From contig JAGWRJ010000899.1 of the NCBI GenBank assembly GCA_028869725.1, forward strand, positions 1 to 7,363: DNA of 7,363 bases. The letters run 5' to 3'. Below are positions 1 through 4,806 of the stretch, piece after piece. This stretch comes from Alphaproteobacteria bacterium (lineage in GTDB: Bacteria; Pseudomonadota; Alphaproteobacteria; Micropepsales; Micropepsaceae). Each line of letters starts with the position of its first letter. Within the stretch, counting starts at the first letter, position 1. Below the pieces are notes generated by a model. That model was not told where the DNA came from. It did not search any database and worked only from the letters and a program-made list of their open reading frames with translations. The position numbers and the translations under genes are program-made.

Positions 1-137
1 ACATCGACGACTGGGCGCCCGACTACGCCTACTCGCCGCTGACCAACGAGTTCGTCCACCGCGCCGCCGACCGCGCCGCCACCGCCGCGCGCATCAAGTC
101 CTGGTTCGCGCTGGACGCCGACGGCGCCGATCGCTGA
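1..137 (+). CDS. C-terminal end of an unrecognised protein (5' end outside window)
   Basis: An open frame runs in from the left edge, read from base 3, and stops at TGA 135-137, giving the last 44 residues of a protein. The visible tail contains DDWAPDYAYSPLTNEF, then an alanine/arginine-rich helix-like stretch (HRAADRAATAARIKSWF) and an acidic end (DADGADR). Codon use is strongly GC-ending, as in the transferase gene at 1807, so it looks like native coding sequence. I do not recognise the family from this fragment, and no membrane segment or catalytic motif is visible. It is followed by non-coding repeat DNA, so it probably ends its transcription unit. I see no hairpin with a T-run behind it. 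Confidence 0.6.
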   Translation, partial: IDDWAPDYAYSPLTNEFVHRAADRAATAARIKSWFALDADGADR

Positions 138-205
138 GCGCGCGCGCCGGGGCCTCGAAGCGCGCCCGGCAACCGCAGCCCCCCCCGCAACCTCGGCAAC
201 CAACC

Positions 206-307
206 CCGGGGTCAGGTCTTGTATTGACACATCCGCCTCGATCCGGGGTCAGGTCTTGTATTGACACATCCCGCACCCCCAGGGTCTGGTCTCGCATTGA
301 CCCATCC
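206..307. repeat. Tandem copies of the GGGGTCAGGTCTTGTATTG end motif
   Basis: A 29-base sequence beginning CCGGGGTCAGGTCTTG and ending TTGACACATCC occurs without mismatch at 206-234 and 243-271, a 37-base period. A third, degenerate copy (about four differences over 26 bases) follows at 281-307. The same motif recurs in inverted orientation at 339-357 and 585-603. These are therefore the left ends of a palindromic element rather than simple tandem repeats. The spacer between the perfect copies is only 8 bases, which excludes a CRISPR array. Repeated ends of this GGGGTCAG type are reminiscent of small non-coding elements moved in trans by IS200/RAYT-type transposases; that link is inference. 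Confidence 0.7.
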
Positions 308-365
308 CGCCCGGCCGAAGCGCGCGCCGGCCATGTCGCAATACAAGACCTGACCCCGAGTGCCC
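281..365. mobile_element. Palindromic MITE/REP-like element, copy 1
   Basis: The left arm GGTCTCGCATTG (286 onward) and the right arm CAATACAAGACCTGACCCC (339-357) are imperfect inverted copies. A GC-rich inner hairpin lies between them, with CGGCCG facing CCGGCC around 312-332. Bases 299-365 recur at 545-611 with only three differences over 67 bases, which shows that the unit is mobile or was duplicated. It has no coding capacity. The inverted ends and inner stem suit a non-autonomous element mobilised by a transposase encoded elsewhere; no transposase gene is in the window. Confidence 0.6.
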
Positions 366-496
366 GAAAAGGGATTTCCTTCGGTCACGTTGGTCGCCGA
401 GCGCAGCGAAGGGCCTTTCTCACCTTAGGCTGTCACCCCGAGCACAGCGAAGGGCCTTTCGGGCCACGGCGCCCCGGCGCGCGGGAAGGCTCACCC
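363..496. repeat. Dispersed repeat, left copy, with an internal partial duplication
   Basis: Bases 363-419 (CCCGAAAAGGGATTTCC to GAAGGGCCTTTC) are identical over 57 bases to 1474-1530. A second block at 438-496 (CCGAGCACAGCGAAGGGCC to GGGAAGGCTCACCC) matches 1508-1566 with three differences over 59 bases. The left copy therefore contains the shared CCGAGC.CAGCGAAGGGCC core twice, with 18 bases between the two blocks, while the right copy has one continuous version. A cytosine-rich CCCTCGCCCG-type tail follows each copy (about 504-529 and 1566-1604). It has no believable reading frame, and its function is unknown. Confidence 0.75.
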
Positions 497-532
497 ACGC
501 GTCTTCCTCGCCCTCGCCCGCCCTCGCCACCC

Positions 533-611
533 AGGTCTTGCATCGACCCATCCCGTCCGGCCGAAGCGCGCGCCGGCCATGCCGCAATACAAGTCCTGAC
601 CCCGAGTGCCC
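533..611. mobile_element. Palindromic MITE/REP-like element, copy 2
   Basis: This second copy has a left arm beginning AGGTCTTGCATCGACC (its outermost GGGGTC is missing). It shares the same inner hairpin as copy 1, and its right arm is CAATACAAGTCCTGACCCC (585-603). Its right edge (GAGTGCCC, ending 611) abuts the truncated toxin remnant at 612, so insertion or recombination of this element probably removed the 3' end of that toxin gene. The shared bases at the junction make the boundary uncertain by a few bases. Confidence 0.6.
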
Positions 612-731
612 CTTCGCCTGGACCCGGATCTTGCGCAACCCGCCCGTGCCCTCGATGAGATCCCCAACGTCGGGATCACGGGTCAGGCGGCGCTGGAGCA
701 CGGCATAGGTCGCATCGCCCAGCAAGGTCAG
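606..731 (-). pseudogene. Truncated RelE/HigB-type toxin remnant
   Basis: Reading the minus strand from 731 gives LTLLGDATYAVLQRRLTRD, then PDVGDLIEGTGGLRKIRVQA and KGH, about 42 residues. The run P(D/E)xGDxIxGTGGLRKIRV is the hallmark of small RelE/HigB-like ribosome-dependent mRNA interferases of roughly 100-115 residues. In those proteins it is followed by a GKRGG..RVIYY segment. Here that segment is absent, because the frame enters the palindromic element at about 611. The N-terminal 10-15 residues and start codon are also missing: the similarity begins at the stop codon (730-728) of the antitoxin gene, in another frame. It is therefore broken at both ends and should give no active toxin. 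It belongs to a different toxin lineage from the intact one at 1344-1006. This is recognition from motifs only. Confidence 0.65.
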
Positions 732-1009
732 GCCGCTTCCCTTACTCGCATCTCCACGTGCAAACCGGCCGCCGCCGCCATGTTGACCAGCGCATCGAGG
801 CCGAACAGGTTGATCTTGCCGCGCATCAGATCGGAGACACGCGGCTGCGTCACGCCGAGCCGTTTGGCGACCTGCGCCTGACTCATTTCGGTGCGGGTGA
901 TGTGCTTCTTGAGCGCCATCATCAGCTCGGATCGCAGCTTCATGTTCTCGACCTCGGCCGGCGAGCCCTCGATCGCATCCCACACGCTGGCATAGCGCTG
1001 GTTGTTCAT
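728..1009 (-). CDS. XRE/HigA-like antitoxin (HTH DNA-binding)
   Basis: This 93-residue protein starts at ATG 1009-1007. A strong AAGGAG ribosome-binding site lies upstream inside the end of the toxin gene, and the start overlaps the toxin stop by four bases (ATGA, 1006-1009), so translation is probably coupled. A helix-turn-helix of the XRE/HTH_37 kind spans about residues 38-66 (MSQAQVAKRLGVTQPRVSDL), followed by the family-typical MRGKINLFGLDALVNMAAAAG. No membrane segment is present. In such modules the antitoxin binds and neutralises the toxin and represses the shared promoter; here the likely operator is the palindrome at 1354-1369. The toxin-first gene order is the HigBA pattern. The family assignment is firm; the pairing follows from adjacency and overlap. 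Confidence 0.85.
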   Translation of the reverse strand: MNNQRYASVWDAIEGSPAEVENMKLRSELMMALKKHITRTEMSQAQVAKRLGVTQPRVSDLMRGKINLFGLDALVNMAAAAGLHVEMRVREAA

Positions 1010-1344
1010 GGCCCTAGCTCCTTTCGCAAGTCACGGTAACGCATGGTGGCCAGGTCCAGGTCCGCCTTGCGGGTCTTTGCTGTTTTCTTCTGGAAGCAGT
1101 GAAGCACATGGACGGCATCGGCCAACGTTGCCACGTAGATAATACGGAACGCGCCGGCAGCGTCCCGTATCCGGATCTCTCTCACGCCCTGGCCAACGGT
1201 GTTCATGGGCTTCCAGTCGTCCGGCTCCTGACCGTGTTGCACCTGGTCGAGCTGATGGCCTGCCTCGCGCCTGGCCGCCAAGGGAAAGGCGCGCAAGTCG
1301 TCGAGGGAGCTGCCGCGAAAATCGACCGGCCTGGGATCGGGCAT
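1006..1344 (-). CDS. Gp49/HigB-like type II toxin (predicted mRNA interferase)
   Basis: This 112-residue basic protein starts MPDPRPVDFRGSSLDDLR. Its sequence fits the phage-derived Gp49-like/HigB-like branch of the RelE/ParE superfamily, with VREIRIRDAAGAFRIIYVA (residues 54-72) forming the core strands and HCFQKKTAKT (82-91) the conserved C-terminal motif. Members typically cleave mRNA on the ribosome and are held inactive by the HTH partner encoded next to them. The frame stays open up to ATG 1449, but that 35-residue extension is acidic and unlike the family. The ATG at 1344 fits the usual family start and lies directly downstream of a good -10 element. No Shine-Dalgarno precedes it, consistent with a leaderless message. 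Length and key motifs look complete, so the gene is probably functional. Confidence 0.85.
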   Translation of the reverse strand: MPDPRPVDFRGSSLDDLRAFPLAARREAGHQLDQVQHGQEPDDWKPMNTVGQGVREIRIRDAAGAFRIIYVATLADAVHVLHCFQKKTAKTRKADLDLATMRYRDLRKELGP

Positions 1345-1379
1345 GCGATCAATATACAAAATATTGTATTGACCAGCAA
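1345..1379 (-). promoter_or_regulatory. Predicted toxin-antitoxin promoter and operator
   Basis: Read on the minus strand, TTGCTG (1379-1374) and TATATT (1356-1351) are separated by 17 bases. The -10 matches the consensus at five of six positions and the -35 at three. The inverted repeat ATACAA-4-TTGTAT (1354-1369, perfect six-base arms) lies in the spacer and overlaps the -10, where an HTH antitoxin would block RNA polymerase. The -10 ends six bases before the toxin ATG, so transcription should begin at or beside the start codon. This is an AT-rich island in otherwise very GC-rich DNA. Confidence 0.5.
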
Positions 1380-1473
1380 GCTGTGCGAACGCCTCCGGTT
1401 CGGTCACCTCCAGCTCTGTCGCCTCCGGCCTTTCATCCCTTGGGGCCATCTCCGCTGGACTTCCTTTGGTCGT

Positions 1474-1566
1474 CCCGAAAAGGGATTTCCTTCGGTCACG
1501 TTGGTCGCCGAGCGCAGCGAAGGGCCTTTCGGGCCGCGGCGCCCCGGCGTGCGGGAAGGCTCACCC
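1474..1566. repeat. Dispersed repeat, right copy
   Basis: Bases 1474-1530 are identical to 363-419, and 1508-1566 match 438-496 with three differences. This copy is continuous and probably closer to the intact unit. A C-rich tail of CCCTCGCCCG-like units follows to about 1604. It is in the same orientation as the left copy, so the two form direct repeats bracketing the toxin-antitoxin genes. It has no coding capacity that I can support. Confidence 0.75.
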
Positions 1567-1806
1567 CCTCTCGCCCTCGCCCGCGCCCGCCCTCGCCCGC
1601 ACGCACCCTGCCATGCCGCGCCGTCACACGAATTCATCACTTCGTAACCGCAGCGCAAGGTGGCGCTATACCGCTGCGGCGGTGCAGCCCCTATAGTCGG
1701 CCCTCACATCGGCGCGGCCGTAGGCAGGAGCCCGGCTCCGCGTCGCCGGCGGCGGCCGGGCCGTCCGCGACAGGGATATCGAGGCACAGGGAATGGGGGG
1801 GGCCTG
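1567..1806 (+). promoter_or_regulatory. Leader region upstream of the polysaccharide cluster
   Basis: This stretch has no gene. It holds the C-rich repeat tail (to about 1604) and a perfect eight-base inverted repeat, CCGCAGCG (1648-1655) and CGCTGCGG (1672-1679), with a 16-base loop. A possible -10 hexamer TATAGT lies at 1692-1697, but no convincing -35 sits at the right distance. About 100 bases of GC-rich leader then run up to the initiating transferase. A GAGG (1781-1784) stands eight bases before ATG 1793, which opens a four-codon reading frame (Met-Gly-Gly-Ala-stop). That frame runs through a G8 tract (1795-1802) and ends in TGATG at the transferase start. The cluster promoter is probably here, but its position is not established. 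Confidence 0.35.
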
Positions 1807-3243
1807 ATGTTGCTGGCATCGTCGGACCGGATCGACAGCCGCGCTTCGCCCAGCGTGTGGACGAAGTACTCGGCGCTGCTCGACGTGGTCCTGCGCCTGG
1901 GCGATCTCGGCATCGGCGCGCTGGCGGCGCTGCTGGCGTACTGGGCGCGCTTCGGCATCGGGATGCCCACGGGCCGCTACCGCGATGCCCTGGTCCTCAC
2001 CCCGCTGCTCACCCTGCTGGTGTTTCCGGCCTTCGGCCTGTATCGCAGCTGGCGCAGCGACCGCGTCGCGCACGAGGTGGCGCGCCTGGCCGTGGCCTGG
2101 GCCGCGGTGGTGCTGGCCTGCGTGGCACTGGCCTACCTGCTCAAGATCGGCGAGCAAGTCTCGCGCCTGTGGGTCGCGGCCTGGCTGGGCGCCGGCTGGG
2201 GCCTGTTCGCCCTGCACCGGCGGGTCACGCGCGGCATCCTCGGTGCACTGCGCGCGCGCGGGCTGGACCAGCGCCGGGTGCTGATCGTCGGCGCCACCGC
2301 GTCGGCGCGCGCCATCGCCGACACCTTCAAGGCGCAGCCGTGGATGGGCTTTACCGCCGTCGGCGTGGTCGCCACCGCCTGGGACGACACCCGCCTCGAC
2401 GCGCTCACCCCGCTGGGCGCGGTGAACGAGCTCGCCGATCTGGTCCGCCGGCACGACGCGCAGCAGGTCTGGATCGCGTTGCCGCTGCGCGCCGAGGCGC
2501 TGATCCGCGACGTGCTCGCGCGCCTCGACCAGTGCACCACCGAGGTCAAGCTGGTGCCCGACATGGTCGATTACCGCCTGCTGCGCAGCTCGGCCGAGAA
2601 CGTGGGCGGCCTGATGGCACTCAACCTGTCCAGCACGCCGCTCAAGGGCCACGCGCGCCTGTTCAAATCGCTGTTCGACCGCACCCTTGCCGCCATGGTC
2701 CTGGTGCTGCTGGCGCCGCTGCTGGCGCTGATCGCACTGGCCGTCAAGCTCAGCTCGCGCGGGCCGGTGCTGTACCGGCAGCAGCGCCACGGCCTCGGTG
2801 GCCGCGCGATCGAGGTGCTCAAGTTCCGCACCATGCGCCTGCACGACGAGCCCGCCGGGCAGGTGATCCAGGCCATGCCGCATGATCCGCGCGTCACCGC
2901 GCTGGGCCGCGTTCTGCGCCGCACCAGCCTCGACGAGCTGCCGCAGTTCTGGAATGTGCTCAAGGGCGAGATGTCAGTGGTCGGTCCGCGCCCGCACGCG
3001 GCCGAGCACAACCACGACTACGGCCGCAGACTGCAGGGCTACATGCAGCGCCACCGCGTCAAGCCCGGCCTCACCGGGCTGGCGCAGATCAACGGCTTTC
3101 GCGGCCCGACCGAGACGCTGGACAAGATGGCGCAGCGCGTGGAGCTGGACATCGACTACATCGAGCGCTGGAGCTTGTGGCTGGACCTCAAGATCATCCT
3201 GATGACCCTGCCGGCCATGTTGCGGCGGACGAATGCGTATTGA
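1807..3243 (+). CDS. Undecaprenyl-phosphate glucose-1-phosphate transferase (WcaJ/GumD type)
   Basis: This 478-residue inner-membrane enzyme is predicted to transfer hexose-1-phosphate (in the closest relatives glucose-1-phosphate from UDP-glucose) to undecaprenyl phosphate, the first step of repeat-unit assembly. About four membrane helices fill residues 24-135. A nucleotide-binding-like CoA_binding_3 domain follows (VLIVGA, 158-163). The C-terminal bacterial sugar-transferase domain begins at FKSLFDR (286-292) with a re-entrant hydrophobic helix. It then shows KFRTM (339-343), the catalytic Asp-Glu pair in DELPQ (D376, E377), VVGPRPHAAEHN (391 onward) and KPGLTGLAQINGFRG. Length and layout match full-length WcaJ/GumD proteins. 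The ATG at 1807 is preferred because MLLA resembles the N-terminus I recall for Xanthomonas GumD; the 49-residue upstream extension of the frame is arginine-rich and unlike the family. The ribosome-binding region is an odd G8 tract. The downstream genes are not the gum order, so the symbol gumD is not assigned. Galactose specificity cannot be excluded. Confidence 0.93.
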   Translation: MLLASSDRIDSRASPSVWTKYSALLDVVLRLGDLGIGALAALLAYWARFGIGMPTGRYRDALVLTPLLTLLVFPAFGLYRSWRSDRVAHEVARLAVAWAAVVLACVALAYLLKIGEQVSRLWVAAWLGAGWGLFALHRRVTRGILGALRARGLDQRRVLIVGATASARAIADTFKAQPWMGFTAVGVVATAWDDTRLDALTPLGAVNELADLVRRHDAQQVWIALPLRAEALIRDVLARLDQCTTEVKLVPDMVDYRLLRSSAENVGGLMALNLSSTPLKGHARLFKSLFDRTLAAMVLVLLAPLLALIALAVKLSSRGPVLYRQQRHGLGGRAIEVLKFRTMRLHDEPAGQVIQAMPHDPRVTALGRVLRRTSLDELPQFWNVLKGEMSVVGPRPHAAEHNHDYGRRLQGYMQRHRVKPGLTGLAQINGFRGPTETLDKMAQRVELDIDYIERWSLWLDLKIILMTLPAMLRRTNAY

Positions 3244-3348
3244 CTCGATCATCACCAATATGCCAGCTCCACAAATCCACTCAATACATTTAGGTCGCTT
3301 GGAATATTGCGTCGCAACGGTACGTTCGTACGACAATGAAGGCCGCTA

Positions 3349-4806
3349 GTGAGCATTCGTAAACACACGGCCTACAATCTCGCCGGCTCGCTGGCACCAC
3401 TACTGCTCAGCCTCTTTACCGTACCAGCCTATCTGCATCTGATTGGAAATGCTCGTTATGGCGTTCTCGCCATTGTATGGTTGTTCCTGGGCTATTTTGG
3501 AGCATTCGATCTCGGGCTATCGCGTGCCAGTGCATTTCACATAGCGCGGCTCCGTGACTCGGCTGCGACTGAGCGCGAACAAGTCTTTTGGACCGCATTG
3601 ATGCTAAACTTTGGATTTGGTTTGGTGGGTGGACTGGTACTGTTAGTGATTGCGCAGCCAATCTTTGGCCATCTTTTCAAGATGTCCGCAGAGTTGCGAT
3701 CCGAAGTACTGTCCAGCCTGCCATGGATAGCCGTTTGTGTGCCCATTGCTACGGTAAGCGGCGTGCTTTCGGGTGCCCTGCAAGGACGTGAATGGTTCGG
3801 AATCAGCAACGCTATGAGTGTTGCCTCATCATTCTTGACTCAACTGGTTCCGCTAGCTGTCGCGATGTTACACGGTCCCGATTTGACCTGGATCATCCCT
3901 GCAACTGTATGGGCACGAACAGCCGGGGTAATTCTGCTTATGCTCTCGTGCATAAGAGCGGTGCCATTGTCTAATAAGCCTCGATATCAGCACGGCAAAG
4001 CGCGAGCGCTACTTTCTTATGGTGGATGGATCGCGCTATCGAATCTTGTAGCACCATTTTTGGTCACGATTGATCAGATGATCATCGGCGCAATTATTGG
4101 TGTGCAGGCCGTTGCTTACTACGCCGTGCCCTTCAATTTTGTTAAGCGTGGTTCGATCTTTTCAAGCGCCATGGCCGCCAGCATGTTCCCTCAACTTAGC
4201 AGAGAGAGCCGAACGGAGGGCGACAGCATGGCCAACGATGCAGTGATGGGCCTGGCTACGATCATGACTCCGCTCGTGGTAGTTGGATTGTTGGTAATGC
4301 CCATATTCTTTAATTTATGGCTCGGCCCCGAGTTCGCACATCAGGCTGCGCCGGTAGGCGCAGTGCTTTTAATGGGCGTCTGGATTAACAGCCTCGCGTT
4401 CATCCCGTTCGGCTTATTACAGGCAAGGAATAGGCCTGATTTGACGGGGAAATTCCATCTGTATGAACTCGTACCGTTTGTTGCACTAATTTGGATCGCC
4501 ACACATGAATTTGGATTGCTTGGCGCCGCTTGGGCATGGACGTTTCGCGTAGCTGTCGACGCGGTACTCATGTTTACAGCGGCAGGGCAGATAAGACAAT
4601 GCAAGCGCATGCTGGTCCCCGCAATATTATTGCTTTTGGCATGGTGGTGCGCATTTGACAGTTTTACTGCTGTCAGAGTAGCACTTGCGGCTGTACTGGT
4701 ACTAGTCACTTCGTCTTGGAGCATACACGCTGAGCCAAGGTTGCAGCGATTGGCATTGCGGGCAGCCTCTTGGTCAAAACACATCAAGGCGAGATTGCAA
4801 TCATGA
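3349..4806 (+). CDS. Wzx-type polysaccharide flippase (MOP superfamily)
   Basis: This 485-residue, very hydrophobic protein has roughly a dozen or more membrane helices and few charged loops. It opens with MSIRKHTAYNLAGSLAPLLL and a long string of apolar segments, the usual architecture of Polysacc_synt/Wzx transporters that flip undecaprenyl-diphosphate-linked repeat units across the inner membrane. The start is GTG 3349, chosen because GAAGG (3338-3342) lies six bases upstream and because SIRK...YN is the normal family opening. A 105-base gap separates it from the transferase gene. That gap contains a short inverted repeat, GTACG-TT-CGTAC (3320-3331), and no promoter or terminator I can defend. 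Base composition is far lower in GC than upstream (29 of 60 bases in 3601-3660), a sign of foreign origin. The stop overlaps the next start by ATGA. The substrate cannot be deduced from sequence. Confidence 0.9.
   Translation: MSIRKHTAYNLAGSLAPLLLSLFTVPAYLHLIGNARYGVLAIVWLFLGYFGAFDLGLSRASAFHIARLRDSAATEREQVFWTALMLNFGFGLVGGLVLLVIAQPIFGHLFKMSAELRSEVLSSLPWIAVCVPIATVSGVLSGALQGREWFGISNAMSVASSFLTQLVPLAVAMLHGPDLTWIIPATVWARTAGVILLMLSCIRAVPLSNKPRYQHGKARALLSYGGWIALSNLVAPFLVTIDQMIIGAIIGVQAVAYYAVPFNFVKRGSIFSSAMAASMFPQLSRESRTEGDSMANDAVMGLATIMTPLVVVGLLVMPIFFNLWLGPEFAHQAAPVGAVLLMGVWINSLAFIPFGLLQARNRPDLTGKFHLYELVPFVALIWIATHEFGLLGAAWAWTFRVAVDAVLMFTAAGQIRQCKRMLVPAILLLLAWWCAFDSFTAVRVALAAVLVLVTSSWSIHAEPRLQRLALRAASWSKHIKARLQS

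Noticed and set aside
206..307. Possible short CRISPR array (29-base perfect repeats)
   Set aside because: There are only two exact copies with an 8-base gap, a third is degenerate, and inverted copies of the same motif lie nearby. This is element-end structure, not repeat-spacer structure.
224..658. Plus-strand open frame through the repeat region
   Set aside because: It is made almost entirely of the repeat elements and is Pro/Arg-rich with no domain, so it is not a gene.
420..983. 187-codon minus-strand frame as a whole gene
   Set aside because: Only the part around 731-606 resembles a toxin. The rest is the antitoxin gene read in a wrong frame, or repeat sequence.
1345..1449. N-terminal extension of the toxin to ATG 1449
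   Set aside because: The acidic extension does not resemble the family, and the promoter/operator lies inside it. The ATG at 1344 gives the normal-length toxin.
1716..1723. GGCCGTAG resembling the RfaH ops core GGCGGTAG in the cluster leader
   Set aside because: One central mismatch and no surrounding JUMPstart-like sequence. A seven-of-eight match is easy to obtain by chance in GC-rich DNA.
1666..2883. Long minus-strand open frame (about 405 codons) opposite the transferase gene
   Set aside because: It is rich in Gln, Arg, Ala and His with no recognisable motif. Such antisense frames are expected opposite GC-rich coding DNA.
1383..2885. Long plus-strand open frame (about 500 codons) overlapping the transferase gene
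   Set aside because: The translation is rich in Arg, Ala, Pro and Gly with no domain. It is a frame-shifted shadow of the GC-rich transferase gene and crosses the repeat and leader DNA.
3320..3331. GTACG-TT-CGTAC as a terminator between the transferase and flippase genes
   Set aside because: The stem is only five base pairs with a two-base loop and no T-run, so it is unlikely to terminate transcription.
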